The translations under genes and the position numbers were made by a program. Shown piece by piece: positions 1 through 7,843 of a stretch of DNA of 64,000 bases (position 1 is the first letter of the stretch; each line of letters begins with the position of its first letter). Source of the DNA: Azospirillum sp. B510. GTDB taxonomy: Bacteria > Pseudomonadota > Alphaproteobacteria > Azospirillales > Azospirillaceae. The notes beneath the pieces were generated by a model, which made no database searches, was not told the origin of the DNA, and saw only the letters and a list, made by a program, of their open reading frames with translations. Where the stretch lies: positions 124,001-188,000 of the forward strand of contig NC_013858.1 of the NCBI RefSeq assembly GCF_000010725.1, read 5' to 3'.

Positions 1-23
1 TAATCCAGGCGAGTTACCGTCCC

Positions 24-668
24 ATGCTGCTGCGCGCTTTCCGTTCGCTGATGCCGAAGGAGGAACGCTTCGTCGACCAGTTCGTCGAGCAGGCCCGCCA
101 CATCGCCGCCGCGGCGGCGGCCCTGGAGGCGGTGATGGACTCGGGACCGGACGACCGCGCACGGAAGATCGCCGCGCTGAAGCGGGTGGAAAAGGACGCC
201 GACCGCATCGCCCAGGACGCCGGGCGCGACCTGCACCGCGCCTTCATCACCCCGTTCGACCGGTCGGACATCCTGTCGCTGATCAACGCGCTGGACGACG
301 CCATCGACCTGATGGACGAAGTGCCGCGCCATGCCGGGCTCTATGGCATCGAGACCTTCGACGAGTCGATGCGCCGGTCCGTCGCCCTGATCCGCCAGCA
401 GGCCGACGTCCTGCTGGAGCTGATGCCGCTGCTGGGCGCCATCGCCCGCAACGCCGAGCGGATCGACCATCTCTGCGGCCGGCTGTCCGACCTGGAGGAT
501 GAGGCCGACGACGTGCTGCGCGATGCGCTGAAGGGGCTGATCGGGGAAAAGCCGGACATGATCGCCTTCCTCGGCCGGCGCGAACTCTACGAGATGCTGG
601 AGGCGGTGACAGACCGCTGCGACGATGTCGGCGACCTCGTCGCCGGCATCACCCTCGACCAGGTCTGA
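24..668 (+). CDS. DUF47 (PhoU-like) phosphate transport regulator
   Basis: A 214-residue cytoplasmic, all-helical protein of the DUF47/TIGR00153 family, a relative of PhoU. Members usually sit directly upstream of a low-affinity phosphate transporter and are thought to modulate its activity. The length is typical. Helical, acidic segments and a C-terminal region running LYEMLEAVTDRCDDVGDLVAG, with conserved Glu/Asp residues that in PhoU-like folds bind metal, support the call. The stop codon is 13 bases before the PiT start, so the two genes are almost certainly one operon. No Shine-Dalgarno sequence can be judged well because the gene starts near the window edge. Function rests on family and context. 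Confidence 0.9.
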   Translation: MLLRAFRSLMPKEERFVDQFVEQARHIAAAAAALEAVMDSGPDDRARKIAALKRVEKDADRIAQDAGRDLHRAFITPFDRSDILSLINALDDAIDLMDEVPRHAGLYGIETFDESMRRSVALIRQQADVLLELMPLLGAIARNAERIDHLCGRLSDLEDEADDVLRDALKGLIGEKPDMIAFLGRRELYEMLEAVTDRCDDVGDLVAGITLDQV

Positions 669-681
669 GGCGGCCGCGGTC

Positions 682-1695
682 ATGGAGGCCCTGCAACTCG
701 GCCTGCCGGCGATCGTCGTCATCATCCTGGTGGCGCTCGCCTTCGACTTCATCAACGGCCTGCACGACGCGGCGAACTCCATCGCCACCGTCGTGTCCAC
801 CCGCGTGCTGTCGCCCAAGCTGGCCGTCCTCTGGGCGGCCTTTTTCAATTTCATCGCCTTCCTGTTCTTCGGCCTGCATGTCGCCACCACCGTCGGCACC
901 GGACTGGTCGATCCGCTGGTGATGGACCCGGCGGTGATCCTGGCGGCGCTGATCGGCGCCATCGGCTGGAACCTGATCACCTGGTGGCTCGGGCTGCCCT
1001 CCTCCTCCTCGCACGCGCTGGTCGGCGGCATCGCCGGGGCCGGCATCGCCAAGGCGGGGTTCGGCGCCATCATCGCCAGCGGATTCACCAAGACGGCGGT
1101 CGCCATCGTGCTGTCGCCGGGCATCGGCCTGCTGCTGGCGCTTCTGCTGATGCTGGTGGCGTCCTGGGCGCTGCGCCGGACCACCCCCTTCGTGGTCGAC
1201 CGCCAGTTCCGCCATCTCCAACTGGTCTCGGCGGCGCTCTACAGCCTGGGCCATGGCGGCAACGACGCCCAGAAGACGATGGGCATCATCGCCGTCCTGC
1301 TGTTCAGCCAGGGCATGCTGGGCGACAGCTTCCATGTTCCCTTCTGGGTGATCATCGCCTGTCAGGCGGCGATGGGGCTGGGCACCATGATGGGTGGCTG
1401 GCGCATCGTCCGCACCATGGGGTCGCGCATCACCGACCTGAAGCCCTATCAGGGCTTCTGCGCCGAGACGGCGGGCGCCATCACGCTGTTCGGCGCGACC
1501 TGGCTCGGCATCCCCGTCTCGACCACCCACACCATCACCGGCGCCATCGTCGGCGTCGGGTCGGCCCGCCGCACCTCGGCGGTGCGCTGGGGGCTGGCGG
1601 GGCGGATCGTCTGGGCCTGGGTGCTGACGATTCCCGCCTCCGGCATCGTCGCCTGGCTGTCCTACCTGCTGGTCGCCGGGCTGCTGCGCCCCTAA
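682..1695 (+). CDS. Inorganic phosphate transporter, PiT family
   Basis: A 337-residue polytopic inner-membrane protein that imports phosphate, normally as a metal-phosphate complex with protons. It carries both halves of the PiT internal repeat: an N-terminal signature around GLHDAANS and a second around GHGGNDAQKTMGI, plus the SSSSHALVGG motif. The frame is open further upstream to 625, but that would overlap the DUF47 gene; ATG 682 leads straight into the first membrane helix and is preferred. It is paired with the DUF47 regulator, the usual alphaproteobacterial arrangement. A GC-rich hairpin follows the stop codon. Confidence 0.95.
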   Translation: MEALQLGLPAIVVIILVALAFDFINGLHDAANSIATVVSTRVLSPKLAVLWAAFFNFIAFLFFGLHVATTVGTGLVDPLVMDPAVILAALIGAIGWNLITWWLGLPSSSSHALVGGIAGAGIAKAGFGAIIASGFTKTAVAIVLSPGIGLLLALLLMLVASWALRRTTPFVVDRQFRHLQLVSAALYSLGHGGNDAQKTMGIIAVLLFSQGMLGDSFHVPFWVIIACQAAMGLGTMMGGWRIVRTMGSRITDLKPYQGFCAETAGAITLFGATWLGIPVSTTHTITGAIVGVGSARRTSAVRWGLAGRIVWAWVLTIPASGIVAWLSYLLVAGLLRP

Positions 1696-1703
1696 GGGGA
1701 TCG

Positions 1704-1727
1704 CCGCCCGCCGGAGTGTGCGGGCGG
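1704..1727 (+). terminator. Hairpin after the PiT gene
   Basis: An 8-bp perfect stem, CCGCCCGC pairing with GCGGGCGG, closes an 8-base loop 9 bases after the PiT stop. There is no T run afterwards, so it may be a weak terminator or an mRNA 3' end stabiliser. Confidence 0.5.
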
Positions 1728-1832
1728 AGGAGGAACGCCGGGCGAACGGATAAGCCCCTCTGGATGCAGCACGGCCTTGACCGGCAAGGGCGGGAACGGC
1801 AGGATCGCTTCTGTGGAGACAGGAAACCGGTC

Positions 1833-2246
1833 ATGCCGCATATCGAACGCACCGACCAAGGCGAGCAGTATGTGTTTCCCGGCACCGAACGCCGGACGGT
1901 CCCCGGCTTGCCCTATGCGGCGGAAGCCGACGGCCAGCTGACGCTGCATTTCTACGCTCCCCCCGAGAAGTCCGAGCGCCGCCCCCGGCCGACCTCGGCG
2001 CGCGCGCTCGCCTCCACGCCCCTGCCCGCCGCTCCGCTGAACAGCGCGGCTCTGAACGCCGCGTCCCTGAACGCCGCGCCGCTCAACACGGCACCGCTGA
2101 ACGCCGTGCCGTTGCCGGCCAATCCGGTGATGGACGCGGCGCAGGCGGTTCCGGCGATGTCGGCTCCGGCGGTGACCGACTCCACGCCGCAGGGCCTGTT
2201 CGGCCGCCGCCTCGCCCATTTCCCGCGGGTGTTCGAGCAGCCTTGA
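1833..2246 (+). CDS. Hypothetical protein with LNxAx repeats
   Basis: A 137-residue protein I do not recognise. The first 50 residues look globular (YVFPGTERRTVPGLPYAAEADGQ segment). The middle, roughly residues 65-95, is a run of five-residue repeats of the form L-N-x-A-x (SAALNAASLNAAPLNTAPLN), encoded by an imperfect 15-bp tandem repeat. The C-terminus ends RRLAHFPRVFEQP. ATG 1833 is chosen because AGGAAA lies about 8 bases upstream. It stands alone between the PiT gene and the convergent hybrid kinase. No signal peptide or membrane helix is visible. The order L then N differs from true pentapeptide repeats, which read N/D then L. Confidence 0.6.
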   Translation: MPHIERTDQGEQYVFPGTERRTVPGLPYAAEADGQLTLHFYAPPEKSERRPRPTSARALASTPLPAAPLNSAALNAASLNAAPLNTAPLNAVPLPANPVMDAAQAVPAMSAPAVTDSTPQGLFGRRLAHFPRVFEQP

Positions 2247-2297
2247 CGGAAGGGGCCCCGACAAGGGGGGGCCTGGCAAGGGGGCACCGACGGGCGG

Positions 2298-4946
2298 TCA
2301 GTCGGTGCCGGTCCGGTCGCGTCCGATGGCGGCCAGCAGGTCGGCGATCTGGCCCAGCAGGATGTCCCGCTGATAGGGTTTGCCGATATGCCCGGTCATC
2401 CCGGCGTCGCGGCATTCCCGCCGTTCCGCTTCGCTCGCTGCGGCGGTGAGCGCCATGATCGGCAGGTCGCCACGCGGCGGCGGCATCGCGCGGATGGCGC
2501 GGCAGGCCGCCAGCCCATCCATCCCCGGCATCTGGACATCCATCAGGACAAGGTCGTAATCGCCGGCCTCCACAGCCTTCACCGCCGCCGCGCCGTCGGC
2601 CACCAGATCGATGCTGTAGCCGCTGTCGCGGAACAGGGCGGTCAGCAGCTCGCGGTTGACCGCCAGATCCTCGGCGATCAGCAGGCGTGGCGGTCCGGGA
2701 GGACGGACGGAGGAAGACGGGAGGGCGGCTGTCTGACTGGCCGGTGCCGCCTTCTCCCCCCGCCGTCCGGCGATCCGGGCGAGCTGCCGGCGCAACTCGT
2801 CGATCGAGAAGGGCTTGGCGATCATCGCCACGTCGAATCCGGGGCCGAGGGCGGCCGGGGTGCCGGCGGCATGGGCGGCGAAGCCGGAGGCCAGCAGCAC
2901 CGGCAGGCCGGGGCGCATGCGGGCGGCGTGCCGCGCCAGTTCCATGCCGTCCATCCCCGGCGGCATGACGACGTCGCTCAGCAGCAGGTCCAGCCTTTCC
3001 GGCCCGTCCAGCACCACCAGCGCCTCGTTGGCGTTGGCCGCGGCGATCACGCGATGGCCCCAGCCGCGCAGCAGACCGGCCAGCATGTCGCGCACCGTCG
3101 GATCATCGTCCACCAGCAGGATCGACAGCGGGCTGGTGGGCGCGGGCGGCGGCGGCGGTGCCGGGGCGGGCTCGGCCGGCAGCAGGCGGCCGGCGGGCAG
3201 CCGCACCGTCACCGTGGTGCCGACGCCCAGCGTGCTGCGCAGGGTCAGGACGCCGCCATGCAGCTCGACCAGCCTCCTGGTCAGCGGCAGGCCCAGCCCC
3301 GCGCCCTCCACTGCGCGGTTGGCGGCGCTTTCGACCCGGGCGAAGGGCTCCAGCACGCGGTCGACATCCCCGGCCGGGATGCCCAGCCCGGTGTCGGTGA
3401 CGCGGATCACCGGCACGCCCTCCTCCAGCAGGACCGAGAGGGTGACCGAGCCGCCCGACGGCGTGTATTTCACCCCGTTGCCGATCAGATTCAGCAGGAT
3501 CTGCCGGATGCGGCGGTCGTCGCCGCGCAGCATCCGCGCCGCCGGCATCACCGCCGCCGTCAGCAGGACGCCGGCGCGCTCGGCCCGCGGGGTCAGCATG
3601 CGGACGGCGAAATCGGCGGCCGCCTCCAGGTCGCAGCGCCCCTCCTCGATGGTCAGCGCTCCGGCCTCCGCCCGCGCATGGTCGAGAATCTCGTTGATCA
3701 GCTCCAGGACATGCTGGCCGCTGTCGCGGACATTGGCGGCATACTGCCGGTAGGATGGCGTGCCGACCGGCCCCTCCGCCTCGCGGGCGATCAGGTCGGC
3801 GAAGCCGATCACGGCGTTGAGCGGGGTGCGCAGCTCATGGCTCAGCCCGGCCAGGAACTCGCCCTTGGCGTGGTTGGCGGCCTCGGCGGCTTGCCGCGCC
3901 GTCTCCGCCATGTCGCGGGCATGGTCGAGGGCGGTGGCGAGCCTGGCGCTCTCGTCGCGTTCGGCGCTGGTCCGTTCCACGGTGTTGCGCGCCTCGGCCA
4001 GCGCCAGCTGGGCCCGGCGTTCGCGGTCGATATAGCGCAGGCCCCAGGCCAGCGCCGCCAGGATCGCCAGCAGCCCGACCAGGCTTTCCAGCACCGTGTG
4101 CAGGGTGCGGGTCCGCCATTGCGCCATCGCCTCGTCCCAGCCGATGCCGGTGGTCACCACCAGCCCATAATCCTGGACCGTCCGGTAGGCGGAGATGCGC
4201 TCCACCCCGTCCAGCACCGAGGTCGACAGATATTGTCCCTCCGGCGCCTCGCGCAGCTTGGCCTGGAACAGGGGGCCGGCGGCGAGCGAACGGCCGGCCG
4301 ACGCTTCGGTCGCCGGCCTGCGGGCGACGACCTCGCCGGTCGAGCGGAAGACGCCGATCAGCGGATCGAACTCGAACCCCAGAAGGTTGTAGAAGTCCGT
4401 AAGATGATCCACCCGAATCGACACCGAGGCCACCCCGACGAAGCGCCCCTCGTCGTCATGCAGGGGGCGGGAGACCGGGAAGACCAGCGACTGGCTGGCG
4501 CCGCGGACCGGCGAGGCCGCGCCGACATGGAGGCGCGTCCCGCCCCGCAACGCCTCCAGCCCGGCCGGATCGGCGAAGCTGGCGATGCGGTTGGGGAAGC
4601 TGGCGGAGTCCAGCACGGCCCGCCCGTCGGCGTCGTATATCCAGATCGCCTCCGCGCCCTCGATCTGGGCGGCATATTCACGCAGCCTGGACCAGTGCTT
4701 CAGATCGCGCGCCTTCTGGGGGCCGCCGCCGTCCACCACCATGGCCGCGGTCTGGTCGAGCGCGATTTCGGCCGTGTGCACGGTGCGGTGGACGTGATCA
4801 TCGACCAGCCGGGCCATATCGCGCACCAGGGCGAAGCGGCGCTGCCGGGTGTCCTGGTAATCGTGATGGATCCTGTGGCCCGCGTTGCCCGCCAACGCGG
4901 CCAGCACGACGACGACGACCAGCGCGCCCCGTACGAAGCGTCCCAC
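2298..4946 (-). CDS. Membrane-bound hybrid sensor histidine kinase with two receiver domains
   Basis: An 882-residue sensor kinase. A first membrane helix lies at about residues 5-23, a periplasmic double-Cache-like sensor at about 30-280 and a second helix at about 284-303. Then come a coiled coil, a HisKA domain with the phospho-acceptor His in SHELRTPLN (about 370), an HATPase domain with N-box NLIGNGVKYTPSGG (about 485) and DTGLGIP G-box (about 518), and a proline-rich linker. Two receiver domains follow: the first with phospho-Asp about 658 (LSDVVMPPGMDG) and Lys 711, the second with phospho-Asp about 803 (MDVQMPGMDG) and Lys 856. Both receivers look functional. There is no HPt domain, so phosphotransfer must go to a separate protein. 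It is transcribed alone, and the ligand is not predictable. Confidence 0.93.
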   Translation of the reverse strand: MGRFVRGALVVVVVLAALAGNAGHRIHHDYQDTRQRRFALVRDMARLVDDHVHRTVHTAEIALDQTAAMVVDGGGPQKARDLKHWSRLREYAAQIEGAEAIWIYDADGRAVLDSASFPNRIASFADPAGLEALRGGTRLHVGAASPVRGASQSLVFPVSRPLHDDEGRFVGVASVSIRVDHLTDFYNLLGFEFDPLIGVFRSTGEVVARRPATEASAGRSLAAGPLFQAKLREAPEGQYLSTSVLDGVERISAYRTVQDYGLVVTTGIGWDEAMAQWRTRTLHTVLESLVGLLAILAALAWGLRYIDRERRAQLALAEARNTVERTSAERDESARLATALDHARDMAETARQAAEAANHAKGEFLAGLSHELRTPLNAVIGFADLIAREAEGPVGTPSYRQYAANVRDSGQHVLELINEILDHARAEAGALTIEEGRCDLEAAADFAVRMLTPRAERAGVLLTAAVMPAARMLRGDDRRIRQILLNLIGNGVKYTPSGGSVTLSVLLEEGVPVIRVTDTGLGIPAGDVDRVLEPFARVESAANRAVEGAGLGLPLTRRLVELHGGVLTLRSTLGVGTTVTVRLPAGRLLPAEPAPAPPPPPAPTSPLSILLVDDDPTVRDMLAGLLRGWGHRVIAAANANEALVVLDGPERLDLLLSDVVMPPGMDGMELARHAARMRPGLPVLLASGFAAHAAGTPAALGPGFDVAMIAKPFSIDELRRQLARIAGRRGEKAAPASQTAALPSSSVRPPGPPRLLIAEDLAVNRELLTALFRDSGYSIDLVADGAAAVKAVEAGDYDLVLMDVQMPGMDGLAACRAIRAMPPPRGDLPIMALTAAASEAERRECRDAGMTGHIGKPYQRDILLGQIADLLAAIGRDRTGTD

Positions 4947-5264
4947 AAATCCCCCCGACCCGTGCCGATGCGCGATGCCGCCCCATCAACGCTTCGGGGC
5001 CAAATTATCATGAATCATCGGGAGCCGGTGCGGCAATCGGCGGGGCTGACCCCAGGGGCATGGTGATTCACCTCATCATATGGCGAGAGCGCTTGGAGTG
5101 GGCTTGGGGGGTGAAGCAGGGGCGAGCCGGTGGTCCGGCGGAGTCCGGCGCGGGCGCGGGTCAGGTTTTGGACCTGTTCCGTACCTGGGTCGATCACGCC
5201 GTCTTGGCCGCCGCCCCGGTCGCCGTCTTGACCGGCTTTCTTCCGGCCGGCCCTGGCGGGGGCA
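4947..5264. other. Gene-free stretch upstream of the hybrid kinase
   Basis: About 318 bases between the start of the kinase gene and the stop of the next minus-strand gene. It must hold the kinase promoter, but I see no convincing -35/-10 pair, operator repeat or strong terminator. Open frames here have no recognisable protein character. Confidence 0.5.
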
Positions 5265-6047
5265 TCAGACCCTGTCGTCGAGCAGCGATCCCTGTTTGGA
5301 CGAGGCGCGATGGGCCTGGTCGATCTGCGCTTCGAGCCCTTTCGCCCAGGGCTGGCTCTTGAGGCTTTCCAGACTGTCGACACGGCCTTCGCTTCGCGCG
5401 CGGGCGGGGTCGCCCTTTGCCGCACTGAGCGCGGCCTTGATGACCTTCACCAGCGGATTGTCGCTGTCCAGGTTTTCGGCCGGCTGCCCGTCCCGTGCCG
5501 AGAGCATTTCATGGCTGTGCTGCATCGAGGCGCGGGACATGGCCCATGACACCGATTGCTTTTCCTCGTCGCTGACCGTGTCGAGGAATTTGGCTCCGGC
5601 CTTCATCGCGTTCGCCATGTTTCCCTGAAAGGCGGCGATGCTGGCGGGATTGGCGGAATCGATGCCCTGGGCCCGCTCCACCTGCTGTCCCATCAGGAAG
5701 TCGGCCGCGCCCTGCTCGTCCTTGCTGAACTGGCCGCCGGCGTTGCTGGCGACGGCATAGAGCGCGCGACGATCCATGCCTTGGAAGGCGGCCTCCCAGT
5801 CCTTGCCGGAGCTGTGCATGTCCATCGCCTTGCCGCGTTGCTGGTAAACGGCATCGAGCGCGGCGCGGGCGTCCTTGGCGACCGTGGCGAAGTTCGTCCC
5901 GGCCGCACCTCCCCCGGCGGATGTGGCGGCGGATGTGGCGGCGCCGGTTCCGCCGGCCGACGGTCCGGTCGCGCGTGCGTCCGAGGTGGGTTTCGCAGTC
6001 TTGACCGCAACGGTGGTGCTTGCCGCGCTCTGGCCGGAGATCATCAT
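5265..6047 (-). CDS. Hypothetical protein (260 aa)
   Basis: I do not recognise this protein. It is 260 residues: an Ala/Thr/Gly-rich low-complexity N-terminus (about residues 1-50), then a mostly helical, charged region (about 50-230) containing YQQRGKAMDMHSSGKDWEAA and repeated Met/Gln/Ala-rich helices, ending in a charged tail (SSKQGSLLDDRV). No signal peptide or membrane helix is seen. The frame is open to 6188, but ATG 6047 is preceded by a near-perfect Shine-Dalgarno AAGGAGGGA (6055-6063), which fixes the start. It lies downstream of, and in the same direction as, the secreted-protein gene at 6161-6596, with a 14-bp hairpin between, so joint transcription is uncertain. Confidence 0.65.
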   Translation of the reverse strand: MMISGQSAASTTVAVKTAKPTSDARATGPSAGGTGAATSAATSAGGGAAGTNFATVAKDARAALDAVYQQRGKAMDMHSSGKDWEAAFQGMDRRALYAVASNAGGQFSKDEQGAADFLMGQQVERAQGIDSANPASIAAFQGNMANAMKAGAKFLDTVSDEEKQSVSWAMSRASMQHSHEMLSARDGQPAENLDSDNPLVKVIKAALSAAKGDPARARSEGRVDSLESLKSQPWAKGLEAQIDQAHRASSKQGSLLDDRV

Positions 6048-6111
6048 CGCAACATCCCTCCTTGGAAAAGAGGGGCGTTCGGGCGCCCCGTTTGTCGGCC
6101 TCTTCGGTCCG

Positions 6112-6151
6112 GAGCGTCCGGCCGCCACGCGATGCTTGCGGCCGGACGCTC
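6112..6151 (-). terminator. Strong 14-bp hairpin between two minus-strand orphan genes
   Basis: GAGCGTCCGGCCGC (6112-6125) pairs perfectly with GCGGCCGGACGCTC (6138-6151) around a 12-base loop, starting about 10 bases after the stop of the gene at 6161-6596. The position fits a terminator for that gene. No T tract follows in the minus direction. Confidence 0.6.
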
Positions 6152-6160
6152 GGGCTGTGA

Positions 6161-6596
6161 TCAGTTCACGTTGAGCGTCACGGCCCAATCACCGTTCGAG
6201 CTGATGCTGGTGATGGTGTAGGTGCAGGTGATGCCGGTGCCGCTGGACGTCGTGTTGACCGTCGGATAATTCCACGGGCCGGTCAGCGAGCTGCGGATCC
6301 GCGTGGCGACGAAGCGACAGGACCGGCCGTTGTCGGTCCGCTTATAGGTGACGTTGCACCCGTTCGACGTCAACGCGCTGGTGGCCGTCCGAGTCGCGGC
6401 CGAACCCGTCGGGATCGTGGACGGCCACGACTGATCGAGGCTGCCGATACAGCTGCTGGTCTGATAGGTCAGCGACACGCTGGTGTTATCCTTCAGCGTG
6501 ATCGTCGCCGCGGACCGAGCCGAGGCCCGCGCCGGCCCCCAGCGATACCAACGACGCGACGGCGACTCCGATGGCACCCTTGAGAACGGCGTTCAT
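6161..6596 (-). pseudogene. Small secreted protein, signal peptide frameshifted at a G5 run
   Basis: ATG 6596, with AAAGGAA about 10 bases upstream, opens a classic signal peptide (MNAVLKGAIGVAVASLVSLG), but that frame stops after about 36 codons. The mature-type sequence lies in another frame: TITLKDNTSVSLTYQ through DWAVTLNVN, with four cysteines and Thr/Ser-rich beta-type composition. Removing one G from the five-G run (plus-strand C5 at 6536-6540) joins the two as a signal peptide ending in PARASA, directly followed by RSAATITL, with a good AxA cleavage site. The intact product would be about 144 residues and exported. The lesion may be a real mutation, phase variation or a sequencing error. 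The family is unknown. Confidence 0.7.
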
Positions 6597-7342
6597 TATC
6601 CTCAGTTCCTTTCGTCGTTATCGCGGCCTGTCCGACAGATCATTCCTTCGGCAGGCATGTCTCATGATTGTATTGAGGCGGTCATCGCACCGATGACCGC
6701 CCACGGGTCGGCTCAAGCGGTGAAATGCTTCGTCATCCAGGCAGATCCTCATCACCAGCGTGTCCGCGGAGCGTCGTTTCACCTGGGAAGGCGTCATGAC
6801 CATCATCCCCAGGACCGCCAAACCACGTTGTCATTGGGCGCCTCATGGGGTGCGCTTCTTGTCATCGCAAGACGCATCATGAAGCCGCGATGGTGGTGAC
6901 GTTTATAATTTATCCCTATAAAATTGCATATCTCATTTTTTATTAAACCTACTTCGGTTCCAAAGCTTTTTGCGCTCTTTCATGCGGAAGAATGAAGTAT
7001 TTAGAGAGATATGCATGATTTTCTTAGATGGATAATGGTATGATTTCTAATTTATTTTGAGTATGCATCGAGTCATAAATCGATTCTATCCGGACCATAA
7101 GATTTTGAAGTTCTGATAACGAGCGGACCGAAAGGAATGTGACCGAACGGCATGTCAACCTGGGAGCGGGAAATGGCCTGATCATCGATCATATCGGGCG
7201 TCCCCCCTTGTCGGTGTCTTCGGCAGGTGGAAGGCGGCTGGCCGCTGACGCCCGGCGGGAAAATGGCCCTTCTCCCCATCTTGCACGCCCCTCCCCATGG
7301 GCCCAAATGGGCTGGTGTCTGAACCATTGGGGAGATCGAACG
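6597..7342. other. 746-base gene-free region with an AT-rich core
   Basis: No credible protein is seen. The left part holds a perfect 11-bp hairpin (GGCGGTCATCG at 6677-6687 with CGATGACCGCC at 6691-6701). Bases about 6900-7110 are strikingly AT-rich (runs such as TTTATAATTTATCC and CATTTTTTATTAAACC) in a GC-rich genome, which suggests a promoter/regulatory zone, a small RNA or a remnant of acquired DNA. The right end leads to the TerB-like gene. Confidence 0.5.
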
Positions 7343-7768
7343 ATGGGTCTGTTCGATATGTTCAAGGGCAACGCGCCGCTGGAACTGAACCCGCGTCGCG
7401 CGCTGGTGGTGTCGCTGATCTATTGCATGGGGGCGGATGGCGAGATCGATCCCGAGGAGATCGGCCACCTCGTCTCGGTCCTCGGGCGTGGCTCCTCGCG
7501 CGAGGAGTTGGATGGCTGTCTGAAATACGCCCGCGGCACCACCCCGGACCGCTTCCTGGGCGAGGTCACGCCCAGGCTGAACCAGCAGCAGCGGCTGTGC
7601 ATCCTGCTGAACATGATCGACAGCGCCATGGCCGATGGCGAGGCGGAGCAGGGCGAGCGCGACCTGATCATCCGCTTCCAGCAGACCTTCGGCTTCGACG
7701 ACGCCACGCTGCGGCCCTATTTCGAGGCGCTGACGGCGAAGAACGGCCGTTTCGTCCTGGATGCCTGA
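7343..7768 (+). CDS. TerB-like (tellurite resistance family) protein
   Basis: A 141-residue cytoplasmic helical protein with a TerB/DjlA-N fold: acidic helix pairs around GADGEIDPEEIGHLVSVL (about residues 30-47) and DSAMADGEAEQGERDLII (about 95-112), which correspond to the family's paired metal-binding acidic motifs. ATG 7343 is used because GGGGAGAT lies 7-14 bases upstream; the frame is open to 7139, but that extension is low complexity. It is a single gene, convergent with lysA and separated from it by a strong hairpin. TerB-family proteins associate with membrane stress and metal handling; a specific tellurite role is not shown. Confidence 0.75.
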   Translation: MGLFDMFKGNAPLELNPRRALVVSLIYCMGADGEIDPEEIGHLVSVLGRGSSREELDGCLKYARGTTPDRFLGEVTPRLNQQQRLCILLNMIDSAMADGEAEQGERDLIIRFQQTFGFDDATLRPYFEALTAKNGRFVLDA

Positions 7769-7776
7769 CGACCCGC

Positions 7777-7805
7777 CCCCCTCCCATCTTTGCGATGGGA
7801 GGGGG
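7777..7805. terminator. Bidirectional hairpin between terB-like gene and lysA
   Basis: CCCCCTCCCATC (7777-7788) pairs perfectly over 12 bp with GATGGGAGGGGG (7794-7805) across a 5-base loop. It sits 9 bases past the terB-like stop and before the convergent lysA stop at 7844, as expected for a shared terminator. Confidence 0.7.
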
Positions 7806-7843
7806 CGATGGGACGGGGCGTCGGCCGTTTCAGGCGCCGCCGG

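Noticed and set aside
1952-2287. Antisense pentapeptide-repeat gene
   Set aside because: The pattern is striking, but the sense strand has the better Shine-Dalgarno and the repeat is short. It is kept only as a finding.
2388-5066. Open frame of 892 codons on the plus strand over the hybrid kinase gene
   Set aside because: It is the antisense shadow of a clear kinase gene in GC-rich DNA. Composition is Arg/Gln/His/Gly-rich with no domain signature.
6677-6701. tRNA or other structured RNA gene at the strong hairpin
   Set aside because: No cloverleaf, no T-loop GTTCGA-type motif and no CCA end nearby.
6618-6821. 67-codon open frame on the minus strand
   Set aside because: No Shine-Dalgarno, crosses the 11-bp hairpin, and its composition is unlike neighbouring genes.
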